Of a stretch of 64,000 nucleotides of DNA, positions 8,300 through 18,400 are shown in pieces. Within the stretch, counting starts at the first letter, position 1. The number at the start of each line of letters is the position of its first letter. The DNA comes from Kitasatospora sp. NBC_01266 (GTDB lineage Bacteria; Actinomycetota; Actinomycetes; Streptomycetales; Streptomycetaceae). Where the stretch lies: NCBI RefSeq assembly GCF_036242395.1, contig NZ_CP108458.1, forward strand, positions 372,001 to 436,000, in the 5' to 3' direction. Made by a program: the position numbers and the translations under genes. The notes under the pieces were generated by a model that searched no databases, was not told the DNA's origin, and saw nothing but the letters and a program-made list of their open reading frames with translations.

Positions 8300-9307
8300 G
8301 TGGAATCCCTCGATCTCCAACTCGTTCACGCCCTGCAGATCGACGGGCGCGCGCCGCTGCGCCGGATCGCCTCGGTACTCGGCGTCTCCGAGCAACTGGT
8401 CGCCCGCCGCTACACCAGACTCTGCGAGACGGCCGGACTGCGCGTCATCGGCCGGCTCAATCCCCGGCCGGTCGGGCAGAGCGTGTGGGCGCTGCGGCTG
8501 CAGTGCCTCCCCGGCGCCTCGCTCGGCCTGGCCCGCACGCTGGCCGAGCGGGAGGACACGCGCTGGGTCCAACTCGCCTCCGGCGCCACCGAGATCATCT
8601 GCCATCTCACGGTGCACCGCGACCAGGCCCAGGACGCGCCGGTGCGGCTGCTCGGCAGCCTCCCGGGAGTCACCTCGATCACCGCGCACCGGCTGCTGAG
8701 GCTCTTCAAGGGCGGCCCGACCACCTGGGGCACCCTCACCTCCGCGCTGGACCAGGAGCAGCGGGACGCGCTCGCCCCCGGATTCCCGCCGCCCGACGCC
8801 CGGTCGGCCCCGGTGGAGCTCACCGGTCTCGACCACGTCCTGCTCGCCGCGCTGACCCGCGACGGCCGTGCGACGCATGCCGCGCTGGCCGCCGAGGCCC
8901 GCTGCCACGAGTCGACGGTGCGCCGCCGGATCGCGCACCTGCGCGCGGCCGGCGCGCTCTTCTTCGCCCTGGACGTCGACGAACGCCTGCTCGGTGACCC
9001 GGCCGCCACCGCGCTGTGGATGTCGGTGCGGCCCTCACAGCTCGCCGCCGCCGGCGCCGCCCTGGCCGGGCACCCCGAAGTCGCCTACGCCGCCGCCACC
9101 ACGGGGCGCACCAACCTGCGCGCCGCCGTCCTGTGCCCCGACGACGAGTACCTCTACAGCTACCTCACCGACCGCCTGGGCGCCCTGCCGGGGGTGGACG
9201 CGATCGAGACCGTCCCGATCGTCCGCACCCTCAAGCGGGTGGGCGCCGTCACCCGCCGCCCGAACCGGCCGCGTCAGCTCCCCGCTGGACCGAACCCGGC
9301 GGGATGA
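8300..9307 (+). CDS. Lrp/AsnC-type regulator with two HTH domains
   Basis: A 335-residue regulator with two AsnC-like halves. The first winged HTH spans residues 1-55 (LDLQLVHALQIDGRAPLRRI, SEQLVARRYTRLCETAGLR) with an effector-like domain up to about 150. The second HTH lies at about 173-222 (LDHVLLAALTRDGRATHAAL, ESTVRRRIAHLRAAGAL) with a second effector-like domain after it. The GTG at 8300 gives the standard N-terminus VESLDLQ. It diverges from the UbiD gene across 210 nt, so control of the decarboxylase operon, with an aromatic acid as ligand, is the natural inference. No DNA site can be named with confidence. Confidence 0.85.
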   Translation: MESLDLQLVHALQIDGRAPLRRIASVLGVSEQLVARRYTRLCETAGLRVIGRLNPRPVGQSVWALRLQCLPGASLGLARTLAEREDTRWVQLASGATEIICHLTVHRDQAQDAPVRLLGSLPGVTSITAHRLLRLFKGGPTTWGTLTSALDQEQRDALAPGFPPPDARSAPVELTGLDHVLLAALTRDGRATHAALAAEARCHESTVRRRIAHLRAAGALFFALDVDERLLGDPAATALWMSVRPSQLAAAGAALAGHPEVAYAAATTGRTNLRAAVLCPDDEYLYSYLTDRLGALPGVDAIETVPIVRTLKRVGAVTRRPNRPRQLPAGPNPAG

Positions 9308-9355
9308 GCCGCGTTTGCGTCGCCCGTTCGCGGTGAGACGACCACCGAGGCCGTC

Positions 9356-9396
9356 AACCGGCCCCGCACGTCTCCCCCCTCGTGCGGCGGCCGGTT
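9356..9396 (+). terminator. Hairpin after the Lrp/AsnC gene
   Basis: Arms beginning AACCGGCC at 9356 and ending GGCCGGTT at 9396 pair over about 15 bp with one bulged base, 49 nt after the regulator stop. The position fits transcription termination. Confidence 0.65.
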
Positions 9397-9419
9397 CCCG
9401 GAAGCGGCCTCGGGCAACC

Positions 9420-9454
9420 GCCCCGGGCCCGGTGACCTCACCCCGGCCCGGGGC
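9420..9454 (+). terminator. Second GC hairpin before whiB-like gene
   Basis: Perfect 10-bp arms GCCCCGGGCC (9420-9429) and GGCCCGGGGC (9445-9454) enclose a 15-nt loop. It may back up the hairpin at 9356-9396 or form part of the long leader of the WhiB gene. The rest of the 9308-9570 gap shows nothing further. Confidence 0.45.
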
Positions 9455-9570
9455 GCGTCCGCCGTCCGGTCGCCCGGCGGCGCCCGCCCGACTTCCAGCG
9501 TCCGAACGGCCGCTCAGCCGCACCGCCCCGGGAGGTGCCGGGCGAGCGGCGCCGACCGAAGGAGCTCTCC

Positions 9571-9882
9571 ATGACGAACGTGGCACGGCTGCCCGGGGCC
9601 TTCGAGCAGTACTGGGACTGGCAGTCGCACGCTGCCTGCCGGGAGGCGGACAGCGGCCTGTTCTTCCACCCGCCCGGCGAGCGCAACCCCGCCCATGACG
9701 ACCGCGACGCGGCCGCCAAGGCGGTCTGCGCGCGCTGCCCCGTCCGCGTGGCCTGCCTGGACCACGCGCTGCGGACCCGGGAGCCCTACGGCGTCTGGGG
9801 CGGCCTGAGCGAGGAGGAGCGGGCCGCCGCCCTGCGCGTACGGCGGCGGGGCCTGGCGGCCCGCTCGCGGATCGCGGCCTGA
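9571..9882 (+). CDS. WhiB-family iron-sulfur transcription factor
   Basis: A 103-residue WhiB-like protein. Four cysteines for a [4Fe-4S] cluster are present: one in HAACREAD, and the set CARCPVRVAC (C-x2-C-x5-C). The glycine turn is PYGVWGGLSEEER, followed by a basic C-terminal tail (RVRRRGLAARSR) for DNA contact. Members bind the main sigma factor and respond to redox or NO. The ATG at 9571 has an AAGGAG ribosome site 7 nt upstream. It sits alone between the aryl-decarboxylase regulator and an MFS gene. Which of the Wbl paralogues it is cannot be decided here. Confidence 0.93.
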   Translation: MTNVARLPGAFEQYWDWQSHAACREADSGLFFHPPGERNPAHDDRDAAAKAVCARCPVRVACLDHALRTREPYGVWGGLSEEERAAALRVRRRGLAARSRIAA

Positions 9883-9941
9883 CCGCGCCTGTCCCCCGCC
9901 CTCGGTGCCGGTGTCCCGCCCGCCGGGGCCCGGGGCCGGGG

Positions 9942-11495
9942 TCAGCCTCGGCCGAGCGCCGCGTCGCCCTCGGGGACGGCGCTCAGCGGCGGGGCCAGCG
10001 ACTCCAGGCTGCGGCGCTCGGCCCGCACGCCGATCGCCGCCTCCACGCAGCCGGCCAGCGTCATCAGCGCCGCGCCGATGCAGAAGGCGAGCGTGGTGTC
10101 CCCGGTGCTGCCGCTGCTCACCAGACCGTTGAAGAGCAGCGGTCCGCTGATCCCGCCGATCGCCGTGCCGACCGCGTAGAAGAGCGCGATGCACAGCGCC
10201 CGGGTCTCCAGCGGGAAGATCTCGCTGACCGTCAGGTAGGCCGCGCTGGCGCCCGCGGAGGCCAGGAAGAGCACGGCCGTCCAGCACACCGTCATGGTCA
10301 CCGCGCTGAGCAGGCCCTGATCGAACAGGAACGCGGTGCCGAACAGCAGCAGCCCCGAGCCGATGTAGCTGCCGGCGATCATCGGTTTGCGGCCCACCGA
10401 GTCGAAGAGGTGGCCCAGCAGCAGCGGTCCGAGGAAGTTCCCGACCGCGATCACCGCGAAGTAGTACCCGGTGCTCCCGTCGGGGACGTGGAAGAAGGTC
10501 GACAGGATCACCGCATACCCGAAGGTCACCGAGTTGTAGAGGAACGCCTGCCCGATGAAGAGCGCCAGGCCGAGCATGGTCCGCCGCGGATAGTCGCGGG
10601 TCACGGTGCGGGCCAGCGTGACGAAGCCGACCGGCCCGCGGGGCCGGATCAGGATGCTGCCCGACGGCTCGGGCAGCGGCTGCCCGCTCTGCCGGGACAC
10701 CGTCCGCTCAGCCTCGGCGACCACCCGTTCGGCCTCCTCGGGATCACCGTGGGTGAAGAGCCAGCGGGGGCTCTCCGGCACGTGGCGGCGGACCAGCAGG
10801 ATCACCAGGCCGAGGACGACGCCGATGGCGAACGCCAGCCGCCAGCCCACGTCGGTCGCGAACAGCGCCGTGTTCAGCAGCGCGATGGAGGCGAACGCGC
10901 CGATGGCCGCGCCGATCCAGAAGCTGCCGTTGATGACCAGGTCGATCCGGCCCCGGACCCGGGCCGGGATCAGTTCGTCGATCGCCGAGTTGATCGCCGC
11001 GTACTCGCCGCCGATGCCGAAGCCCGTGAAGAACCGGCAGACGAAGAAGAACCAGGCCGTCCAGGACAGCACGGTCACCGCGGTGGCGGCCAGGTAGACG
11101 ACCAGCGTGACCATGAACAGCTTCTTGCGGCCGAGCCGGTCGGTCAGCCAGCCGAAGAAGAGCGCGCCGCAGCACGCCCCGGCCACGTACAGGGCCGCCG
11201 CGACGGTGGTGACCTGGGTGGTGCTGATGCTGATACCGCTGCCCGACTGGGCCAGTCGCCCGGCGATGTTGCCGACGACGGTCACCTCCAGACCGTCGAG
11301 GATCCACACGGTGCCGAGCCCGATCACGATCCGCCAGTGCCAGCGCGACCAGGGCAGTCGGTCCAGCCGGGCCGGCACGTCGGTCCGGATCAGGCCGTCC
11401 GCCCCCGGTTCCGCCCGCCGCCGCGCCGGTCGCGCGTCGGCGGCGGATCGGTGGGCCGGTGGAGTGTGCTCGGCGGGTGGGGTGTGCTCGGTCAT
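9942..11495 (-). CDS. MFS transporter, sugar/aromatic acid type
   Basis: A 517-residue major facilitator with 12 predicted membrane segments. The cytoplasmic motif between TM2 and TM3 is GWLTDRLGRKKLF, its counterpart in the second half is GHLFDSVGRKPM, and RFFTGFGIGGEY in TM4 and PESPRWL after TM6 are typical of the sugar-porter/metabolite-H+ symporter group. The soluble N-terminus (about 50 residues) is Pro/Ala/Arg-rich with a repeated EHTPPA. The ATG at 11495 has a GGGAGG ribosome site. Substrate unknown; the aryl-acid operon 2 kb away is suggestive only. The 299 nt from 11496 to 11794 hold the divergent promoters, with no clear boxes seen. Confidence 0.88.
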   Translation of the reverse strand: MTEHTPPAEHTPPAHRSAADARPARRRAEPGADGLIRTDVPARLDRLPWSRWHWRIVIGLGTVWILDGLEVTVVGNIAGRLAQSGSGISISTTQVTTVAAALYVAGACCGALFFGWLTDRLGRKKLFMVTLVVYLAATAVTVLSWTAWFFFVCRFFTGFGIGGEYAAINSAIDELIPARVRGRIDLVINGSFWIGAAIGAFASIALLNTALFATDVGWRLAFAIGVVLGLVILLVRRHVPESPRWLFTHGDPEEAERVVAEAERTVSRQSGQPLPEPSGSILIRPRGPVGFVTLARTVTRDYPRRTMLGLALFIGQAFLYNSVTFGYAVILSTFFHVPDGSTGYYFAVIAVGNFLGPLLLGHLFDSVGRKPMIAGSYIGSGLLLFGTAFLFDQGLLSAVTMTVCWTAVLFLASAGASAAYLTVSEIFPLETRALCIALFYAVGTAIGGISGPLLFNGLVSSGSTGDTTLAFCIGAALMTLAGCVEAAIGVRAERRSLESLAPPLSAVPEGDAALGRG

Positions 11496-11794
11496 GACGA
11501 CCTCCCGAACGTCCGTCACCGAGCGGCTCCGCTCGGTGCCCGGCGTCTGCCCCGCATGCTCGAACGCACTCCCTGCCTGGTCATCGCGGCTGCCGGTGCG
11601 CCGCTGCCCGCGTTCGGCGGTCGGACCGAGCGTAAACGCGCCGCCGTGGGCCTGCCTCGCCACCAGGGCCCGGGAACACCCTCGGACCACACGCTGCCCG
11701 CCTCGGCCGGCCGGTGCGCACCGGACCACAGGCATCCACCGCGCACTCGCGGGGCAGACGAGGACCAGCGCGACCACCGGAGTGACAAGGACTG

Positions 11795-12265
11795 ATGAGT
11801 GTGAGCGACTTGCGGGCCACCCACCGGCCTCTGCTGCCCGGACTGCCGGCGCACGGGCAGCTCCGCCGGCTCGCCCTCGGCGGCGCTCCCGGCACCGTCC
11901 GCCACTGCCGCGCCTTCACCCGCCTGGCGCTGCACGACTGGGGCTGGCTGCCCACCGAGGAGCCGGAGCGGCAGGCCCACGCTGACGACGTGCTGCTGAT
12001 CGTCTCCGAACTGGTCACCAACGCCTGTCGCCACGCCGGCGGCGGCGAGCTGTTCGGCGTGCGGGGCACCGTCGGGCTGCTGCGGATCGAGGTCGCCGAC
12101 CACGAGCCGGCGCCGCCCGCGCTCCGCCGCCCGCAGCCGGGCGCCGCCGCCGGCGGCTACGGTCTGCGCACCGTCGCGCTGCTGGCCGACCGCTGGGGCA
12201 GCACCCCGCACACCGACCGGCCCGGCAAGACGGTCTGGGCCGAGTTCGACCTGCCGCGCGCCTGA
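11795..12265 (+). CDS. RsbW-like anti-sigma factor/serine kinase
   Basis: A 156-residue HATPase-fold protein of the anti-sigma kinase type. The N box is visible as VSELVTNACRHAG, the G1-like region as EVADHEPAPP and the G2 loop as GGYGLRTVALLADRWG. Such proteins hold a sigma factor and phosphorylate a STAS antagonist. It lies back to back in the same cluster as a SpoIIE phosphatase, with the STAS and sigma genes 8-9 kb further on, so it may serve the same network. The ATG at 11795 follows an ACAAGG stretch. Confidence 0.85.
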   Translation: MSVSDLRATHRPLLPGLPAHGQLRRLALGGAPGTVRHCRAFTRLALHDWGWLPTEEPERQAHADDVLLIVSELVTNACRHAGGGELFGVRGTVGLLRIEVADHEPAPPALRRPQPGAAAGGYGLRTVALLADRWGSTPHTDRPGKTVWAEFDLPRA

Positions 12266-12295
12266 CCCAGCGCCGCCGGGCGCGCCGGAGGCCGG

Positions 12296-14812
12296 TCAGC
12301 TCACGCGCACCCCGATCAGGCAGGTGTCGTCGTCGGTGTCGGAACTGCTGTAGCGCAGCAGGTGGTCGAGCCGGTGTTCGAGTCCGGCCGGGTCGTCGGC
12401 GAGACCCGGGTCCTGGGCGGTGGCGAGCAGGCTGTCCAGCGAGTCCTGCAAGGAACGGTCGCGGCGCTCGATCAGGCCGTCGGTGTACAGCAGCAGCGTG
12501 TCGCGGGACTTCAGCCGGAGCTCGCCCTGCGCGTACTCGGTCCGGTCGAGCGCGCCGAGCAGGACGCCGCTGAGCTTGGGGAGTTCGCTCGCCCGTCCGT
12601 CGCGCAGCAGCAGGGGCGGCAGGTGGCCGGCCCTGGCCCAGCGCAGCAGGCGGGTGCGCGGCTCGTACAGGGCGCAGACGGCGGTGGCGGTGACGCCGTC
12701 GGTCAGATGGTGCGTCACGGTGTTGAGCCAGCACAGGAGTTGGGCGGGCCCGGCGCCGGTGGCGGCCAGGCCGCGCAGGGCGTTGCGCAGCGCGACCATG
12801 CCGGTGGCGGCCTCGATGCCGTGTCCCGCCACGTCGCCGACGCACAGCAGCACGTGGCCGGTGGGCAGCGCCACGCAGTCGTACCAGTCGCCGCCGACCA
12901 GGTGGTCCTTCTCGGCGGGGCGGTAGCGGACGGCCACCCGCAGGCCGTGCAGATCCAGCGGCCCGCGGCTGGGCGGCATGATGGCGTGCTGGAGCTGGAG
13001 GGCGAGACGGCTGCGTTCGGCCGCCTGCTGCTCGGTGTGGGCGAGCTGGTCGCGGGTGGCGGCGAGCGCGACCTCGGTCCAGTGCTGGGCCGAGACGTCC
13101 TGGTAGGCGCCGCGGACCGCGCTGATCCGCGCGTCCTCGCCGAGCACCGGTTCGGCGACCACCCGGATGTGGCGGGCGCTGCCGTCGGCGCGTCGCAGCC
13201 GGAAAGCGGTGGAGGCGGGCCGCTGGTGGTGCAGCAGGGCGCGCAGGAAGCGGCCGATGGTGTGCGCGTCGTCCGGGTGCGCGTGGTCGGGCAGCTGATC
13301 GATCGGGATCGGCTCGGCGGCGGGCGGCAGGCCGTAGAGGTCGAACAGGGTGTCGTTCCAGGCGATCTCACGGGTGCGCAGGTTCTCCTCGAACCCGCCG
13401 ATCCGCCCCAGCCGTTGGGCGTGCTGCAGCAGGCTCGCAACGCTCGGCGTGCCCTCGTCCGGCCGCCAGACGACCACCACGCGCCCGCCGTGGCGGCTGA
13501 GGCTGACCCGGGCCCCGGCGCACGGGGAGACGCCGCCGAACAGCGCGGCCGACGTCATCCGGGCGGCGCGGACCGACTCGCCGGTCGCCAGCACGTGCTC
13601 GGCCTTCTCCAGGAGTCCGCCCGGCTCGGCCGCCAGCGGACAGGCCTCCAGCAGCCGGGCCCCGGCGACGGCAACGCGCCCATGCCCACGCTCGCGCCCA
13701 CGCCCGTGCCCCGCGAACTCGGCGAAGCTCGGATTGACGTGCCGGATCAGGAAGCCGCTGACCCGGTCGGTCGGTTCGAAGACGGGCTCCAGAATCAGGC
13801 AGGGGTCGTTCAACCCGTCGGCCAGCTCCCGCAGTTCGGCCAGCCCGGGGTCGGCCGCCCGGTCGCTGCGGGCGGCGGGCCGCGATTCGAGCGCGGTGGC
13901 GCACAGCTCGGCCAGCGCCTCGAACTGCCGTTGCAGCGACTGCGACTGCTCGGGCAGCGCGGCGGGCCAGCAGACCTCCAGGACTCCGATGATCCGGCCG
14001 CCGGTTCGGGCGGGGACGGCCAGGCGGCCGCCGCTCACCTCCCGCAGCCCGATCGAGGGCAGCGCCGCGCCGGTCGGGCTGTCGCAGCGGGTGGCCGCCC
14101 GATCGTCGAGGGCCTTGCGGGCCGGCGTGGGCACACCGGGCGGCACCCGGCGCCAGCCGGACACCTCCCGCTCGCTGAAGCCCGCGCTGCCCGCCAGGGT
14201 CAGCGACTGGTCGGCGTCGGCGGCCCAGATCGCGACCGCCACGGCCCCGAGCGGGCGCAGCGCGTTCTCCAGCGCGGACCGGGCCACGGCCTGGACATCG
14301 GCGGCGGCCAGCATGCCCGTCTCGGCGCTGCGCAGCCGCACGGCCAACGACGTCTCGGCTCCGGTGGCCGTGAACTCGCGGGCGATGTCGGTGATCCGGT
14401 CGCGGGCCGCCTGGTTGACCAGCTCGGCCGCCAGCTCCAGCACCGGCAGGCCGGCCTGGTCCGCCAGGCTCTCCAACTGCCGGGCGGCCTGCGCCGGGCC
14501 GCACGCCAGGCGCTCGACCAGGATGCCCTTGGCGAGTTCGACCAGCGCCTGCCCGTCGGCGGCGGCCCGGGCCCGCTCCAGCTGGTGGCGCAACCGCTCG
14601 ACCGTGGCGGCCAGCCGGCTCACCGCACCACCGGGATCCGACGCCGCAGGCGGACGCTCGCAGGGTGCGCGCTGCGCGATGACCGGGCGCGGCGCCACGG
14701 GCGCGGCCGGGTGCGGGTCCGGGTCCAGGTCCAGGTCCAGGTCCGGCGAAAGGCGCACTGCTCCCGGGCCCGGTCGCCCTTCGGCGTCCCGGGCCGGACG
14801 GGGCTCGCGCAT
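12296..14812 (-). CDS. ANTAR-GAF-PAS-SpoIIE serine phosphatase
   Basis: An 838-residue soluble multidomain phosphatase. In order: an acidic, Pro-rich leader with a DLDLDLDPDP repeat; an ANTAR-like helical domain (about residues 70-140, marked LVELAKGILVERLACGPAQ); a GAF domain (about 150-320); one or two PAS domains (about 340-590, including NVNPSFAEF-like and RLRRADGSARHIRVVAEP segments); and a PP2C/SpoIIE domain (about 620-838) with VGGDWYD, VGDVAGHGIEAATGM, LYTDGL and the final TDDDT metal site. It should dephosphorylate a STAS antagonist and so release a sigma factor. The ATG at 14812 has a GAGGAG site. It lies divergent from the large hybrid kinase, as osaC does from osaA in S. coelicolor. 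Confidence 0.88.
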   Translation of the reverse strand: MREPRPARDAEGRPGPGAVRLSPDLDLDLDPDPHPAAPVAPRPVIAQRAPCERPPAASDPGGAVSRLAATVERLRHQLERARAAADGQALVELAKGILVERLACGPAQAARQLESLADQAGLPVLELAAELVNQAARDRITDIAREFTATGAETSLAVRLRSAETGMLAAADVQAVARSALENALRPLGAVAVAIWAADADQSLTLAGSAGFSEREVSGWRRVPPGVPTPARKALDDRAATRCDSPTGAALPSIGLREVSGGRLAVPARTGGRIIGVLEVCWPAALPEQSQSLQRQFEALAELCATALESRPAARSDRAADPGLAELRELADGLNDPCLILEPVFEPTDRVSGFLIRHVNPSFAEFAGHGRGRERGHGRVAVAGARLLEACPLAAEPGGLLEKAEHVLATGESVRAARMTSAALFGGVSPCAGARVSLSRHGGRVVVVWRPDEGTPSVASLLQHAQRLGRIGGFEENLRTREIAWNDTLFDLYGLPPAAEPIPIDQLPDHAHPDDAHTIGRFLRALLHHQRPASTAFRLRRADGSARHIRVVAEPVLGEDARISAVRGAYQDVSAQHWTEVALAATRDQLAHTEQQAAERSRLALQLQHAIMPPSRGPLDLHGLRVAVRYRPAEKDHLVGGDWYDCVALPTGHVLLCVGDVAGHGIEAATGMVALRNALRGLAATGAGPAQLLCWLNTVTHHLTDGVTATAVCALYEPRTRLLRWARAGHLPPLLLRDGRASELPKLSGVLLGALDRTEYAQGELRLKSRDTLLLYTDGLIERRDRSLQDSLDSLLATAQDPGLADDPAGLEHRLDHLLRYSSSDTDDDTCLIGVRVS

Positions 14813-14917
14813 GCTGGACTCCTCGGGGAACGGTGTCGTGCTCGGCACGTCAGCGGCTGCTGACGCCTGTCGGCGGCAGCCGACCCCGGCGCGGCGGCTC
14901 GACGGCGGTAGCCGGCC

Positions 14918-15169
14918 TCAGTGCAGCGGCTCGACGCGGACGGGGGACCGAGGTGACTGCTGTCCGCCGCTGGCCAGCATGCGGACCTCGCCGCGATCGC
15001 TGATCTCGGCCCGCACGATGCCCGAGGCGTCGGCGTACACCGGGTGCCCACCGGGGCCGGTCGCGCCGGTGGCCGCGACCACGACCCTGTCACCGACCGT
15101 GTCGTCCGGCGGGGTCTGCCCGTCCGGACCGTCGCCAAACGTCAGTTCATAGCGTTTCGGTGGCGCCAT
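14918..15169 (-). CDS. Small DUF6296-like protein
   Basis: An 83-residue protein starting MAPPKRYELTF with a core GATGPGGHPVYADASGIVRA and SDRGEVRMLASGG. This pattern matches what I remember of DUF6296, a small family common in Kitasatospora and Streptomyces, of unknown function. The ATG at 15169 has a GGGAGA ribosome site 7 nt upstream. It is 105 nt upstream of, and on the same strand as, the SpoIIE phosphatase gene and may be cotranscribed with it. Confidence 0.75.
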   Translation of the reverse strand: MAPPKRYELTFGDGPDGQTPPDDTVGDRVVVAATGATGPGGHPVYADASGIVRAEISDRGEVRMLASGGQQSPRSPVRVEPLH

Positions 15170-15374
15170 GGCCAGATCTCCCTTCGGCTCCCCCATCCAT
15201 CGTATGCGCGGGCTCCGCTCACGGCCCCGAGGGCGCTCCCCCTCCCCCGACACCGCCCCCGACACCGCCCGCGACCGGCAGCAGGCGCCCGGACGCCCCA
15301 CCGGCCTTTCCCTGACGGCCAGTCACCCGGCCCGGATCGAGTGGGATAGCCTCCCAGCACGGCACGTGCATGTG

Positions 15375-15404
15375 CCTGTGCGGGCCGAGCGGAGCCCGCA
15401 CAGG
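15375..15404 (+). other. 11-bp perfect hairpin in the divergent promoter region
   Basis: Arms CCTGTGCGGGC (15375-15385) and its complement (15394-15404) are perfect with an 8-nt loop. It lies 50 nt before the hybrid kinase start, inside its probable leader. It could be a regulatory stem or an operator. The rest of the 15170-15453 gap holds a short direct repeat (CCCCGACACCG twice near 15245-15265) and no recognisable promoter boxes. Confidence 0.4.
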
Positions 15405-15453
15405 TCCGGCGGCGGCAACCCGTCGGCCTGGCGTTCTACGGAGGCGACGTTCG

Positions 15454-18400
15454 ATGGCTGGCTCGACGAGGCCCGATCCTTCACGGCAGGAACACCAGGC
15501 CCGGCCGGGCGCCGCCCAGATCGGCGAACCGGAGCTGCGCCGGCTGCTGGCGGGCCTGACGGCCGTGCGGGACGGCGACTTCGGGACCCGGCTGCCCGGG
15601 GACGCCGACGGGTTGCTGGGCGAGATCGCCACCGTGTTCAACGGGATGGTCGATCAACTCTCCCTGTTCACCTCGGAAGTGACCCGGGTGGCCCGCGAGG
15701 TCGGCACCGAGGGCCGACTGGGCGGCCAGGCCCAGGTGCCCGGCGTCTCGGGCACCTGGAAGGACCTGACCGACTCGGTCAACGCGATGGCCGGCAACCT
15801 GACCACCCAGGTGCGTGACATCGCACAGGTCGCCACGGCGGTGGCCAAGGGCGACCTCTCGCAGAAGATCGACGTGGCCGCGCACGGCGAGATCCTCGAA
15901 CTGAAGAACACCGTCAACACCATGGTGGACCAGCTGAGTTCGTTCGCCGACGAGGTCACCCGGGTGGCCCGCGAGGTCGGCAGCGAGGGCCGGCTCGGCG
16001 GTCAGGCCCAGGTGCCCGGCGTCGGCGGCACCTGGCGGGACCTGACCGAGTCGGTCAACGTGATGGCGGACAACCTGACCGCCCAGGTCCGCTCGATCGC
16101 CCAGGTGACCACGGCGGTGGCCCGCGGCGACCTCTCGCAGAAGATCCGGGTGGACGCGCGCGGCGAGATCCGGGAGCTGAAGGAGACCATCAACACCATG
16201 GTCGACCAGCTGGGCGCCTTCGCCGACGAGGTCACCCGGGTGGCCCGCGAGGTCGGCACCGAGGGCAACCTGGGCGGCCAGGCCACCGTGCGGGGCGTCT
16301 CCGGCACCTGGAAGGACCTGACGGACAACGTCAACGTGATGGCCTCCAACCTGACCGGCCAGGTCCGCTCGATCGCCCAGGTCGCCACGGCGGTGGCCCG
16401 CGGCGACCTCTCGCAGAAGATCACGGTGGAGGCGAAGGGCGAGGTCGCGGCGCTGGCCGGCGTGATCAACACCATGGTCGACACGCTCTCCGCGTTCGCC
16501 GACGAGGTCACCAGAGTGGCCCGCGAGGTCGGCACCGAAGGGACCCTCGGCGGTCAGGCCCGGGTCCCGAACGTGGCCGGGACCTGGAAGGACCTGACCG
16601 ACAACGTCAACTTCATGGCGCACAACCTGACCAGCCAGGTGCGCAACATCGCCCAGGTGACCACGGCGGTGGCCCGCGGCGACCTCACTCGCAAGATCGA
16701 CGTGGACGCGCGCGGCGAGATCCTGGAGCTGAAGACCACCATCAACACCATGGTCGACCAGCTGAGTTCGTTCGCCGCCGAGGTGACCCGGGTGGCCCGG
16801 GAGGTCGGCAGCGAGGGCCGGCTGGGCGGGCAGGCCGAGGTCGAGGGCGTCTCCGGCACCTGGAAGCGGCTCACCGAGAACGTCAACGAGCTGGCCGGCA
16901 ACCTGACCCGCCAGGTCCGGGCGATCGCCGAGGTCACCGGCGCGGTCGCCGAGGGCGACCTGACCCGCTCGATCACCGTGGACGCCTCCGGCGAGGTCGC
17001 CGACCTCAAGGACAACGTCAACTTCATGGTGGAGTCGCTGCGCGAGACCACCCGCGCCAACGAGGAGCAGGACTGGCTCAAGACCAGTCTCGCCCGGATC
17101 TCGGGGCTGATGCAGGGCCGCCGGGACCTCCCGGTCGTGGCCGAACTGATCATGGACGAACTCACGCCCCTGGTGAAGGCGCAGTACGGCGCCTTCTACC
17201 TCGCCGGGGATTCCGGTGACGGGGTCCAGCTGAACCTGATCGGGTCCTACGCCTACCCGGACGGCATGCGGCCCGCCCGCTTCCGGCTCGGCGAGTCCTT
17301 CGTCGGCCAGGCCGCGCGCAGCCGGCGCACCATCGCCGTCGACGGCCTGCCGAGCGGCTACGTGGCCGTCTCCTCCGGGCTGGGGCGCACCGAACCGGTC
17401 TGCCTGGTGGTGCTGCCGATCGTGGTGGAGGACCAGGTGCTGGGAGTCATCGAGCTGGCCACCGTGCACTCCTTCACCCCGGTGCACCGCGCCTTCCTGG
17501 AGCGGCTGATGGAGGTCATCGGCGCCAACGTCAACACCATCGTCGCGAACGCGCGCACCGAGGAACTGCTCGGCGAGTCCCAGCGCCTGACCGCCGAGCT
17601 GCAGGCGCGCTCCGCGGAACTGCAGGCCCGCCAGGAGGAGTTGCAGGAGTCCAACGCCGAGTTGGAGGAGAAGGCGGCGCTGCTCGCGGCCCAGAACCGC
17701 GACATCGAGACCAAGAACCTGGAGATCGAGCAGGCCCGCCAGGAGCTGGAGGACCGCGCCCACCAGCTCTCGCTGGCCTCCACCTACAAGTCGGAGTTCC
17801 TGGCCAACATGAGCCACGAACTGCGCACCCCGCTCAACAGCCTGCTGATCCTGGCCCAGTTGCTGGCGCAGAACCCGACCCGGAACCTGACCGCCAAGCA
17901 GGTCGAGTACGCCGGCATCATCCACTCCGCCGGTTCCGACCTGCTTCAGCTGATCAACGACATCCTCGACCTGTCCAAGGTCGAGGCGGGCAAGATGGAG
18001 GTCAGCCCCGAACAGGTGCCGCTGCGCAAGCTGCTGGACTACGTCGAGACCACCTTCCGGCCGCTCACCGGCCAGAAGAGTCTGACCTTCAGCATCGCGA
18101 CCGGCCCCGCGGTCCCCACCGAACTGCTCACCGACGACTACCGGCTGCGCCAGGTGCTGCGCAACCTGCTCTCCAACGCGGTCAAGTTCACCGAGCGGGG
18201 CAGCGTGGAGCTGCGGATCGAGGCGGTCGAGCCGTCCCGGGTCCCGGAGGTCGCCCGCCGCAACGGCCCGGTCGTGGCCTTCCACGTCGTGGACACCGGG
18301 GTCGGCATCGCTCCGCAGCAGTTGGAGAGTGTCTTCGGCGCCTTCCAGCAGGCCGACGGGACGACCAGCCGCAAGTACGGCGGCACCGGCCTGGGCCTGT

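Noticed and set aside
9942..11495. MFS gene as part of the aryl decarboxylase operon
   Set aside because: A WhiB gene and terminators separate them and the strands and spacing do not support cotranscription; only a loose functional link is possible.
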